A DNA stretch of 5,049 nt, from positions 6,319 to 11,367 of the forward strand of contig DBMK01000256.1 in NCBI GenBank assembly GCA_002298885.1, in the 5' to 3' direction. Below are positions 1-5,021 of this stretch, piece after piece. This DNA is from Anaerolineaceae bacterium UBA700 (GTDB lineage: Bacteria > Chloroflexota > Anaerolineae > Anaerolineales > Anaerolineaceae). The position numbers and the translations under genes are program-made. A model generated the notes under the pieces. It saw nothing but the letters and a program-made list of their open reading frames with translations. It had not been told where the DNA came from and did no database searches. The stretch's first letter is position 1. Every line of letters starts with the position of its first letter.

Positions 1-55
1 GGGCAGGTGTGTGGTGAAATTTACAGTAATGTGCAACTAACCTAAATAATTATCG

Positions 56-61
56 TATACT
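56..61 (+). promoter_or_regulatory. possible -10 box upstream of the DUF4342 gene
   Basis: TATACT lies 33 bases before the start codon at 95, inside an AT-rich stretch, and fits a sigma-70 type -10 element. No convincing -35 box is found 16-19 bases upstream (the best words, around 31-37, match poorly). The same hexamer TATACT appears upstream of the next gene at 548-553, which gives slight support. A weak, motif-only call. Confidence 0.3.
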
Positions 62-80
62 CTAATAGAATCTGCAAAAA

Positions 81-86
81 AAGGAG
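81..86 (+). promoter_or_regulatory. ribosome binding site of the DUF4342 gene
   Basis: AAGGAG ends 8 bases before the ATG at 95. It is a strong Shine-Dalgarno match at normal spacing and fixes that start. Confidence 0.75.
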
Positions 87-94
87 AGTATTCA

Positions 95-406
95 ATGCCA
101 GATGAAAAAGTAACTTACGAGGAGTTCCGCGTGAACGGCGAGGCGCTGGTTTCCAAGGTGCGCGAAATCATCCACGAGGGCAACATCCGCCGCATGACGA
201 TCAAAAATGACAAGGGCGAGACCCTAATCGAGATCCCCCTGACGGTGGGCGTGGTGGGTGTGGTGCTCCTGCCGGTGTGGGCGGCCATCGGCGCCCTGGC
301 GGCGCTGGCGGCCAACCTGACCATCGTGGTCGAAAAGGTGAACACAGGCCCAGCCGAGCCCAAGCCGGAGGACAAGGAAGTCAAGATCGACGTCAAACCC
401 GAGTAA
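95..406 (+). CDS. DUF4342 domain-containing protein
   Basis: A 103-residue protein that I recognise as the DUF4342 family, whose function is unknown. Residues 8-45 form a charged, probably helical N-terminal part (YEEFRVNGEALVSKVREIIH, then GNIRRMTIKN), followed by the family's hallmark segment IEIPLTVGVVG at 46-55. Residues 48-79 are hydrophobic and rich in Gly, Ala and Val; they could be one or two short membrane-contacting helices, or the core of a small fold. The C-terminal tail from about residue 83 is charged and rich in Pro, Glu and Lys. Length is normal for the family. The start is set by AAGGAG at 81-86. A long hairpin begins a few bases after the stop. The next gene is almost 190 bases away with its own probable promoter, so this is probably a single-gene transcript. 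Family assignment is confident; no biochemical role can be given. Confidence 0.85.
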   Translation: MPDEKVTYEEFRVNGEALVSKVREIIHEGNIRRMTIKNDKGETLIEIPLTVGVVGVVLLPVWAAIGALAALAANLTIVVEKVNTGPAEPKPEDKEVKIDVKPE

Positions 407-412
407 TTTTTT

Positions 413-455
413 TTATTTTTATTTTGGGCTGCTTCGCAGCCCAAAATAAAAATAA
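413..455 (+). terminator. 20-bp perfect hairpin after the DUF4342 gene, atypical terminator
   Basis: Arms 413-432 and 436-455 pair perfectly over 20 bp around a TTC loop. The inner 7 bp (GGGCTGC/GCAGCCC) are GC-rich and the outer 13 bp are A/T. It begins 7 bases after the stop codon, so a 3'-end role is likely. The order is reversed from a standard intrinsic terminator: the T-rich arm comes first and the A-rich arm last, with no T-run after the stem. As the structure is symmetric, the same holds on the other strand. Position suggests termination or transcript-end protection; the structure alone does not prove it. Confidence 0.45.
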
Positions 456-462
456 GGCTTGA

Positions 463-498
463 ATAACTGCGCACTGCCGTTTGGCAGTGCGCAGTTAT
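463..498. repeat. perfect 16-bp inverted repeat with 4-base loop
   Basis: Arms 463-478 (ATAACTGCGCACTGCC) and 483-498 are exact reverse complements around GTTT. It lies 7 bases beyond the preceding hairpin and about 25 bases before the possible -35 box of the next gene. No T-run follows in either direction. It could be a second 3'-end hairpin, a binding site for a dimeric protein, or a small dispersed repeat. The sequence does not decide between these. Confidence 0.6.
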
Positions 499-523
499 AT
501 TAGAAGACACTAACGCGGCCTTA

Positions 524-553
524 TTGCGAGGGACGGGGGTGGCGAGGTATACT
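524..553 (+). promoter_or_regulatory. likely sigma-70 type promoter of the YbjN-like gene
   Basis: A -35-like TTGCGA (524-529) and a good -10 box TATACT (548-553) are separated by 18 bases. Transcription would start near 560, giving a leader of about 35-40 bases before the ribosome binding site-start codon pair. The placement, after two hairpins and before the gene, is sensible. Motif-based only. Confidence 0.45.
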
Positions 554-597
554 ATTGGTATTGCAGCCTGGAAAAAGGATTAACTAAGGAGAAAATG

Positions 598-1125
598 ATG
601 ACGGACGACGGGAATGGGAATGGCATTGTTTCATTCGGGCCAATTTTTGATAAGGTGGTGGCGTTTTTTCAGGACGACGGGTGGGAATTCACCCAGCTCG
701 AGGATGAGCCGATCATTCGCATGGAATACGAAGGTGAGCATGGCAAGTGGCGCTGCTACGCGCACGTGATCGACGAACGGCAGCGCTTCGTGTTCCTGTC
801 GTCGCTGGCGAATTTCGTGCCCAAGCTGATGCGCCTGGAGGCAGCCGAGTACCTGACCCGGGCCAATTTCGGGATGGAAGTGGGAAATTTCGAGATGGAT
901 TTCAGCGACGGCACCGTGCGCTACCGCACCAGTGTGGACATCGAGGGTGGGGACCTGACGACGATGATGATCAAAAACCTGGCCTACGTGAATATTGCGG
1001 TGATGGACCAGTACCTGCCCGGCCTGCGCAAGGTGGTAAACGACGGGATGGAGCCGGAAAAAGCCATCGAAGAGGTGGAATCTGACGAGGGCGAAGAGGA
1101 GAGCGACGAAGAAAAGAGCGAATAA
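598..1125 (+). CDS. YbjN-domain (CesT/YbjN-like chaperone fold) protein
   Basis: A 175-residue protein with the YbjN domain over about residues 14-160. The domain resembles type III secretion chaperones and is thought to bind peptides or proteins, but its cellular role is unsettled. Family marks include the opening helix FDKVVAFFQDDGWEF, a central WRCYAHVIDE strand, FVPKLMRLEAAEYLTRANF (73-91), the strand-turn MEVGNFEMDFSDGTVRYR, and a C-terminal helix with VVNDGMEPEKAIEEV. Residues 159-175 form a highly acidic Glu/Asp/Ser tail, probably disordered. There is no signal peptide, so it is likely cytoplasmic. Two adjacent ATG codons occur at 595 and 598. AAGGAG at 586-591 is only 3 bases from the first and 6 from the second, so I prefer 598; starting at 595 adds one Met. 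The UPF0173 gene follows after 70 bases and a hairpin. Confidence 0.85.
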   Translation: MTDDGNGNGIVSFGPIFDKVVAFFQDDGWEFTQLEDEPIIRMEYEGEHGKWRCYAHVIDERQRFVFLSSLANFVPKLMRLEAAEYLTRANFGMEVGNFEMDFSDGTVRYRTSVDIEGGDLTTMMIKNLAYVNIAVMDQYLPGLRKVVNDGMEPEKAIEEVESDEGEEESDEEKSE

Positions 1126-1170
1126 TTTTTGAGCGGGTTGGATCGAAAGGCGATCCAATCCGCTCAAAAA
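1126..1170 (+). terminator. 20-bp hairpin after the YbjN-like gene, atypical terminator
   Basis: Starting directly after the stop codon, TTTTT plus GAGCGGGTTGGATCG (1126-1145) pairs with CGATCCAATCCGCTC plus AAAAA (1151-1170) around AAAGG. All 20 positions pair, one as G-T. As with the first hairpin, the T-run precedes and the A-run follows the GC stem on both strands, the reverse of a classical intrinsic terminator. It separates this gene from the next by position, but read-through is possible. Confidence 0.45.
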
Positions 1171-1183
1171 AAGTAGGGCAAAC

Positions 1184-1190
1184 AGGAGGT
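1184..1190 (+). promoter_or_regulatory. ribosome binding site of the UPF0173 gene
   Basis: AGGAGGT, a near-perfect Shine-Dalgarno sequence, ends 5 bases before the ATG at 1196 and fixes that start. Confidence 0.8.
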
Positions 1191-1195
1191 GTTTA

Positions 1196-1879
1196 ATGTC
1201 CTTCAAGATTACGTGGTACGGTCATGCCACCCTGGGATTCGAGACGGGCGGCTATCGGGTGTTGGTGGATCCATTCTTTACCGGTAATCCGGCAGCCAGC
1301 ACGAAAGCGGAATCGGTCGCGGCGGATTTCATCCTGCTCAGCCACGGCCACAGCGATCACGTGGGCGACACGGTGCCGATTGCCAAACGGACTGGGGCGC
1401 TGGTGATCAGCAATGCCGAGATCGCCACCTGGATCAGTGATAAGGGGGTCAAGGCGCACGGGCAGCATATCGGCGGCGGCTACAAGCACCCCTTCGGCTA
1501 CCTGAAGCTGACCATGGCGCTGCACGGCTCGGCCATGCCAGACGGCGCCAACGGCGGCAACCCAGCCGGTTTCCTGCTCACCACCGCGGAGGGCAAAAAG
1601 ATCTACATGGCGGGCGATACCGGGCTGTTCGGCGACATGCGCCTTATCGGCGAGGAAGGCATAGACCTGGCGGTGATCCCCATCGGCGATAATTACACCA
1701 TGGGCCCCGACGACGCCCTGCGGGCGGTCAAGCTGCTGCAGCCGAAGCACGTCATCCCTATCCATTTCAGCACCTTTGAGCTGCTCGCCCAGGATGCCAA
1801 GGCCTGGGCGGCGCGGGTGGAGAAGGAGACCAACACCAAAGTGCACGTGCTAAAACCCGGCGAGAGTTTCGAGTTATAG
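1196..1879 (+). CDS. UPF0173 metal-dependent hydrolase (metallo-beta-lactamase fold)
   Basis: A 227-residue protein typical in length and sequence of the UPF0173 family, distant relatives of UlaG-type hydrolases. The N-terminus ITWYGHATLGFET (5-17) and VDPFFTGNP (24-32) are family signatures. The two-metal site is complete: LSHGHSDHVGD gives His50, His52, Asp54 and His55; the third-motif histidine is His110 (MALHGSA), the bridging aspartate Asp141 (MAGDTGLFGD) and the last ligand His190 (VIPIHFSTF). GDNYTMGPDDA (164-174) is also conserved. It is probably a soluble cytoplasmic phosphoesterase- or lactonase-like enzyme, but the substrate of the family is not established and nothing nearby identifies it. 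The start is supported by AGGAGGT at 1184-1190. No promoter is evident in the 70-base gap before it, so it may depend on read-through from the YbjN gene. A terminator-like hairpin follows at 1911-1962. Confidence 0.92.
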   Translation: MSFKITWYGHATLGFETGGYRVLVDPFFTGNPAASTKAESVAADFILLSHGHSDHVGDTVPIAKRTGALVISNAEIATWISDKGVKAHGQHIGGGYKHPFGYLKLTMALHGSAMPDGANGGNPAGFLLTTAEGKKIYMAGDTGLFGDMRLIGEEGIDLAVIPIGDNYTMGPDDALRAVKLLQPKHVIPIHFSTFELLAQDAKAWAARVEKETNTKVHVLKPGESFEL

Positions 1880-1910
1880 TTCCCCAGCAATAGCCCCTCA
1901 AGAGGCAATC

Positions 1911-1962
1911 AAAACGGATTTTGAGCCTTAAAATGGCCCAAAATCCGTTTTTGATAGTTTTT
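1911..1962 (+). terminator. probable intrinsic terminator after the UPF0173 gene
   Basis: Left arm 1911-1927 and right arm 1935-1951 pair over 16 of 17 positions around a TTAAAAT loop; the single mismatch is A1924/C1938. Pairing can extend outward past a one-base bulge at 1952. T-runs occur at 1948-1952 (partly inside the stem) and at 1958-1962 just after it, so unlike the two upstream hairpins this has the normal polarity for plus-strand termination. It lies 31 bases after the stop codon. Confidence 0.6.
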
Positions 1963-2030
1963 GCCAGTACTAGGCGAATAAGATTGCATGAATAACGGTT
2001 GAGAATAGAGAGTGGAGAATGGTGGGGCTT

Positions 2031-2130
2031 TTCCACGAATTACACGAATGGGAACGGAGGAGCACGAATGGTTAATAAATATGGTTTTTATTTGTGTCAA
2101 TTCGTCTTCATTAGCGTAATTCGCGGACAC
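2031..2130. repeat. imperfect inverted repeat of CACGAAT / ATTCGTG words
   Basis: Three ACGAAT words (near 2035, 2044 and 2064) on the left face ATTCGT and AATTCGC words on the right. The outer arms 2033-2050 and 2109-2126 match as reverse complements at 15 of 18 positions. An inner AATAAA/TTTATT pair (2074-2079, 2087-2092) surrounds the centre. From memory, CACGAATTACACGAAT-type repeats recur between genes of many environmental bacteria, including Chloroflexota, so this looks like a worn copy of a dispersed non-coding repeat. The rest of the gap 1970-2030 shows no clear feature. Confidence 0.6.
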
Positions 2131-2141
2131 GTTTTTAAACT

Positions 2142-2155
2142 GCCCGCTTGCGGGC
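2142..2155 (+). promoter_or_regulatory. small GC hairpin just before the HMG-CoA reductase start
   Basis: GCCCGC (2142-2147) and GCGGGC (2150-2155) are exact complements separated by TT, so a 5-bp stem with a CTTG loop is likely in RNA. It ends 11 bases before the ATG at 2167, where the ribosome binding site would be expected, and no purine-rich Shine-Dalgarno word is seen. It may affect translation of the reductase. Role inferred from position only. Confidence 0.4.
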
Positions 2156-2166
2156 TGTGAACTTAC

Positions 2167-3450
2167 ATGACTGATCCTACTGGCAAACCCCGTTTCTACG
2201 ACCTGAGCCTGGCCGAGCGCTTGCAGCGCATCGGCGAGCAGGCAGGGCTGACCGCAGAGGAGCTTGATCGGCTGAGCGGCGCGGCCGGCCTGCAGGCGGA
2301 ACAGGCCGACTCGATGATCGAAAACGTGGTGGGGGTGTACGCCCTGCCGCTGGGCATCGCCCAGAACTTCGTGGTCAATGGGCGCGAGGTGCTGGTGCCG
2401 ATGGTCATCGAGGAGCCCTCGGTGGTGGCGGGCGCCTCGTTCATGGCACGCCTGGCGCGGCCGGGCGGCGGGTTCTTCGCCAGCAGCATGCAGCCCGAGA
2501 TGATCGGCCAACTGCAGGTCCTGGACTGCGCCGACTTGCCCGAAGCACGCCTGCGCCTGCTAGAAAAAAAGGACGAGCTGCTGGCCGAGGCAAGCGAGAT
2601 CGACCCCGTGCTCAAGCGCCTGGGCGGCGGGCCGCGCGACCTGGAAGTGAGACTGATCGAGCAGTCACCCATCGGGCCGTTCCTGGCGCTGCACCTGATC
2701 TACGACGTGCGCGACGCCATGGGCGCCAACGTGATCAACACGGTACTGGAGCGCCTGGCGCAGCGCGTGGCCTCGATCAGCGGCGGGCGGGTGCTCCTGC
2801 GCATCCTGAGCAACCTGGCCGACCGGCGCCTGGCGCGCGTGCGCTGCACGATCAACCTTTCTGAGCTTAAATTTGCCGATTATGCAGCCGAAACCCTGCG
2901 GGATAACATCATCGCCGCCTGGGCTTTTGCCGCCGCCGACCCGTACCGGGCGGCAACGCACAACAAGGGCCTTATGAACGGCGTAGACGCGGTGGTGATG
3001 GCCACCGGCAACGACTGGCGCGCCATCGAGGCCGGCGCCCACGCCTACGCCGCCCGCAGCGGGCGCTATACCAGCCTGAGCACCTGGGGCAAGGATGCCG
3101 CCGGTAACCTGGTGGGGACGCTGGAGATGCCCATGGCGGTGGGCATCGTGGGCGGCGCCACGCGGGTCCACCCGGCGGCGCGGGCGGCACTGAAGCTGAT
3201 GGGGATCAAGACCGCGGCCGACCTGGCCGAGATCGTGGTGTCGGTGGGGCTGGCGCAGAACCTGGCGGCTCTGCGCGCCCTGGCCAGCGAAGGCATCCAG
3301 CGCGGCCACATGTCGCTGCATGCCCGCCAGGTGGCCATCGCCGCCGGCGCCACCGGCGAGCAAATCGCCCAGATCGCCGACCAGATGGTCGCCGAAGGCC
3401 GCGTGCACATCACGCGGGCAGAAGAGTTGATGAAGGAAAAATTTGGGTGA
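2167..3450 (+). CDS. mvaA: class II hydroxymethylglutaryl-CoA reductase
   Basis: Converts HMG-CoA to mevalonate (or the reverse) with two NAD(P)H, the committing step of the mevalonate route to isoprenoids. The 427-residue protein aligns colinearly with the class II enzyme of Pseudomonas mevalonii as I recall it. Catalytic residues fall at the same numbers: Glu83 (IEEPS), Lys267 (HNKG), Asp283 (GNDW) and His381 (RGHM). MIENVVG (50-56) belongs to the substrate site, DAMGAN (183-188) is the dinucleotide-binding motif, and the C-terminal flap (about 382-427) follows His381. Asp146 aligns with the residue linked to NAD(H) preference. No membrane segments are present, as expected for class II, so it is cytosolic. 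An in-frame TGA at 2158 makes the ATG at 2167 the earliest ATG start, and the N-terminal match supports it despite no Shine-Dalgarno sequence. The pairing with HMG-CoA synthase downstream points to a biosynthetic rather than degradative role. Confidence 0.96.
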   Translation: MTDPTGKPRFYDLSLAERLQRIGEQAGLTAEELDRLSGAAGLQAEQADSMIENVVGVYALPLGIAQNFVVNGREVLVPMVIEEPSVVAGASFMARLARPGGGFFASSMQPEMIGQLQVLDCADLPEARLRLLEKKDELLAEASEIDPVLKRLGGGPRDLEVRLIEQSPIGPFLALHLIYDVRDAMGANVINTVLERLAQRVASISGGRVLLRILSNLADRRLARVRCTINLSELKFADYAAETLRDNIIAAWAFAAADPYRAATHNKGLMNGVDAVVMATGNDWRAIEAGAHAYAARSGRYTSLSTWGKDAAGNLVGTLEMPMAVGIVGGATRVHPAARAALKLMGIKTAADLAEIVVSVGLAQNLAALRALASEGIQRGHMSLHARQVAIAAGATGEQIAQIADQMVAEGRVHITRAEELMKEKFG

Positions 3451-3482
3451 TTTTCACAACAGAGACAGAGAAAGGCCTTATC

Positions 3483-3500
3483 TGCTAATTGCGCGAATAG
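3483..3500. repeat. possible decayed arm of the CACGAAT-type repeat
   Basis: These 18 bases match the left arm at 2033-2050 at about 12 of 18 positions, and the reverse complement matches part of the right arm at 2110-2127 at about 14 of 18. It lies 33 bases after the reductase stop. Together with 3869-3888 it could be the left half of an old repeat copy. The match is weak and the stretch is short, so this is tentative. Confidence 0.3.
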
Positions 3501-3578
3501 ATACCAATTACGCAAAAAATATTTATTGATCTTTAATAATTAAAAAGGGTAATCCGGGGTATTGAAGGTCGTTCCTTT

Positions 3579-3791
3579 ACCTCACACCCCAGCCCCCTCT
3601 CCATGGAATGGAGAGGGGGAGAAGGCAATTCCTATCGGGTAAGAACGTCTCATGTAATCTTACCCAGCGCGCTCCCCTTTCCATTCTATTGAGAGGGGGA
3701 GAAGGCAATTCCTACCGGGTAAGAACGTCTCATGTAATCTTACCCAGCGCGCTCCCCTCTCCATTCCATGGAGAGGGGCCGGGGGTGAGGT
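3579..3791. mobile_element. MITE/BIME-like element with terminal inverted repeats and tandem units
   Basis: A 213-bp non-coding element bounded by ACCTCAC at 3579 and GTGAGGT ending at 3791. The terminal inverted repeats are about 38-41 bp (3579-3619 and 3754-3791), and each is itself a hairpin: CCCCCTCTCCAT with its complement (3593-3604/3608-3619) and CCCCTCTCCAT with its complement (3754-3764/3768-3778). The loops GGA and TCC are mutually complementary, as expected if the two ends are inverted copies. Two 80-bp units fill the interior. Elements of the CCTCACCCC...CCTCTCC...GGAGAGGGG...GGGGTGAGG kind are, from memory, widespread intergenic repeats in several phyla. No transposase is encoded and I found no clear target-site duplication. 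It would place strong RNA hairpins between the two mevalonate genes. Confidence 0.7.
3611..3770. repeat. two tandem 80-bp units
   Basis: Units 3611-3690 and 3691-3770 are identical except at 4 of 80 positions (offsets 25, 69, 77 and 80). A third partial copy, GAGAGGGG, begins at 3771. Each unit has an inner inverted repeat GGGTAAGA/TCTTACCC with a 13-base loop (3637-3644/3658-3665 and 3717-3724/3738-3745). The high identity points to recent duplication. Only two units exist and there is no variable spacer, so it is not a CRISPR array. A reading frame of 73 codons runs through it but is a by-product of the repeat. Confidence 0.9.
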
Positions 3792-3807
3792 GGTTTTTTA
3801 CACCCCC
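3781..3807 (+). terminator. weak possible terminator-like inverted repeat
   Basis: GGGGGTG (3781-3787) can pair with CACCCCC (3801-3807) over 7 bp, with a 13-base loop containing TTTTTT. The T-run is in the loop, not after the stem, so termination is doubtful. It overlaps the right end of the 213-bp element. No other terminator candidate is seen directly after the reductase gene. Confidence 0.2.
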
Positions 3808-3868
3808 AAAATGTGGATTACCTGATTAATATCTTGAATTCATCAATAAGTGGTGGCATCTTGTTTTT

Positions 3869-3888
3869 CAATTCGTGAAATTAGTGGA
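3869..3888. repeat. possible decayed right arm of the CACGAAT-type repeat
   Basis: CAATTCGTGAAATTAGTGGA closely resembles the expected right arm of the repeat at 2031-2130, where CAATTCGT (2098-2105) is followed by TAATTCGCGGA (2117-2127). It sits 47 bases before the HMG-CoA synthase start, a place similar to that of the copy before the reductase. More likely a remnant of the dispersed repeat than a shared operator. Confidence 0.4.
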
Positions 3889-3924
3889 TAAAGGATATCT
3901 TCATGCCACCGTGGTTAAAGATAC

Positions 3925-3930
3925 AAGGAG
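3925..3930 (+). promoter_or_regulatory. ribosome binding site deciding the HMG-CoA synthase start
   Basis: AAGGAG ends 5 bases before the ATG at 3936. An earlier in-frame ATG at 3903 has no such site and would add 11 residues that do not resemble the family, so 3936 is preferred. Confidence 0.75.
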
Positions 3931-3935
3931 TAAAA

Positions 3936-5021
3936 ATGGAACAAACATCGGAAAATAAACTACCGTTTGCGTTGAAGCCGGCGAGGCCGGTGGGGATTGT
4001 GGGGTATGGGGCGTACGTGCCCAGGTACCGCCTGCCGGCGGTGGAAGTGGCGCGAGTGTGGGCCGGCGGCAAGGCCGGCGGACTGCCCGTTAAGGAAAAA
4101 GCGGTCGCCGGGCTAGACGAGGATGTGATTACCATGTCCATCGAAGCGGCGCGCAACGCCCTGGCCCGCGCCGGCATCCATGCCCACCAACTGCGGGCGG
4201 TGTGGGTCGGCTCGGAATCGCATCCCTACGCGGTCAAGCCGTCCGGCACGGTGGTGGCTGAAGCGATTGGCGCTACGCCGGCCGTGCAGACAGCGGATTA
4301 CCAGTTCGCCTGCAAGGCCGGCACCGAGGCGCTTGTCTCGGCCATGGCGCTGGTCGGCTCATGCATGGCTGATTACGCCCTGGCGATCGGGATGGACACC
4401 GCCCAGGGGCGCCCCGGCGACCAGCTTGAATACACAGCAGCCTCCGGCGGTGCGGCCTACATCGTGGGCCCGCAGGACGACGCTCTAGCCATGATCGAGG
4501 CCTCGTATTCGTACGTCACGGATACGCCGGATTTCTGGCGCCGGGCCGAGCAGAAATACCCCGAGCACGGCGGCCGTTTCACCGGCGAGCCGGCATACTT
4601 CAAGCACATCACCGAAGCCGGAAAGGCGCTGATGAAGTCTACCGGCACCACCCCGGCCGATTACACCTACGCCGTTTTCCACCAGCCCAACGCCAAGTTC
4701 CCGCAGCGGGCGGCGAGCCTGCTGGGCTTCAGCGACGAACAGATCAGGCCCGGCCTGCTCTCGCCGGTGATCGGCAATACGTACGCCGGGGCGGCCCTGA
4801 TTGGGCTGACCGCCATTCTGGACGTGGCCAAACCCGGCGACCGCATCCTGATGGTTTCGTTCGGCTCGGGCGCCGGCTCGGACGCCTTTGCCCTGCGCGT
4901 GACCGACAAGATCGAAGAGCGCCGCGACAAGGCGCTCAAGACCCAGGACTACATCGCCCGCCGCACGCAGGTGGATTACGCCACGTACACACGCCTGCGG
5001 GGAAAGATCGATATGGGATAA
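3936..5021 (+). CDS. hydroxymethylglutaryl-CoA synthase, archaeal type
   Basis: Condenses acetyl-CoA with acetoacetyl-CoA to give HMG-CoA, the substrate of the reductase encoded upstream. The 361-residue protein has the thiolase fold and the features of the archaeal-type family (TIGR00748): [15 protein letters not shown] near the N-terminus (19-33), [15 protein letters not shown] (91-105) with catalytic Glu94, [10 protein letters not shown] (124-133) with nucleophile Cys126, and FHQPNAKFP (248-256) with His249. [15 protein letters not shown] (276-290) and [13 protein letters not shown] (308-320) are the usual CoA-site loops, and the C-terminus ends in RLRGKI as in relatives. Length is normal, and no signal or membrane segment is present. 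The start at 3936 is set by AAGGAG at 3925-3930. In archaea this enzyme works with an acetoacetyl-CoA thiolase and a DUF35 OB-fold protein, often encoded next door; only 28 bases follow the stop here. The 485-base repeat-rich gap from the reductase suggests separate transcription, although no clear promoter was identified. Confidence 0.94.
   Translation: MEQTSENKLPFALKPARPVGIVGYGAYVPRYRLPAVEVARVWAGGKAGGLPVKEKAVAGLDEDVITMSIEAARNALARAGIHAHQLRAVWVGSESHPYAVKPSGTVVAEAIGATPAVQTADYQFACKAGTEALVSAMALVGSCMADYALAIGMDTAQGRPGDQLEYTAASGGAAYIVGPQDDALAMIEASYSYVTDTPDFWRRAEQKYPEHGGRFTGEPAYFKHITEAGKALMKSTGTTPADYTYAVFHQPNAKFPQRAASLLGFSDEQIRPGLLSPVIGNTYAGAALIGLTAILDVAKPGDRILMVSFGSGAGSDAFALRVTDKIEERRDKALKTQDYIARRTQVDYATYTRLRGKIDMG

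Noticed and set aside
631..1206. 191-codon minus-strand reading frame opposite the YbjN-like gene
   Set aside because: It is the antisense of a recognised domain with composition expected of a shadow frame, and it runs through the hairpin into the next gene's start.
1193..1846. 217-codon minus-strand reading frame opposite the UPF0173 gene
   Set aside because: It is the antisense shadow of a gene with complete metal-binding motifs; no start signal or recognised family was seen.
1909..2511. 200-codon minus-strand reading frame across the gap and the reductase N-terminus
   Set aside because: Half is antisense to the reductase and half is repeat or terminator DNA; no family is recognised.
2665..3408. 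247-codon minus-strand reading frame inside the reductase gene
   Set aside because: Its predicted product is rich in His, Gly, Arg and Ala, typical of the antisense of a GC-rich gene. The plus strand encodes an unmistakable HMG-CoA reductase.
3525..3545. Possible promoter in the AT-rich stretch with TTGATC and TAATAAT
   Set aside because: The two words are too close to act as -35 and -10 boxes, and the stretch is about 400 bases from the synthase start with the repeat element between.
3611..3770. CRISPR-like array
   Set aside because: There are only two units, the full 80 bp are repeated without variable spacers, and no cas gene is present.
3608..3829. 73-codon plus-strand reading frame across the tandem repeats
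   Set aside because: It is made of the 80-bp repeat units, which are non-coding hairpin DNA. It has no ribosome binding site and no recognisable protein features.
3903..3935. Longer HMG-CoA synthase beginning at the ATG at 3903
   Set aside because: No Shine-Dalgarno site precedes it, and the extra 11 residues do not look like family sequence. The ATG at 3936 has AAGGAG at ideal spacing.
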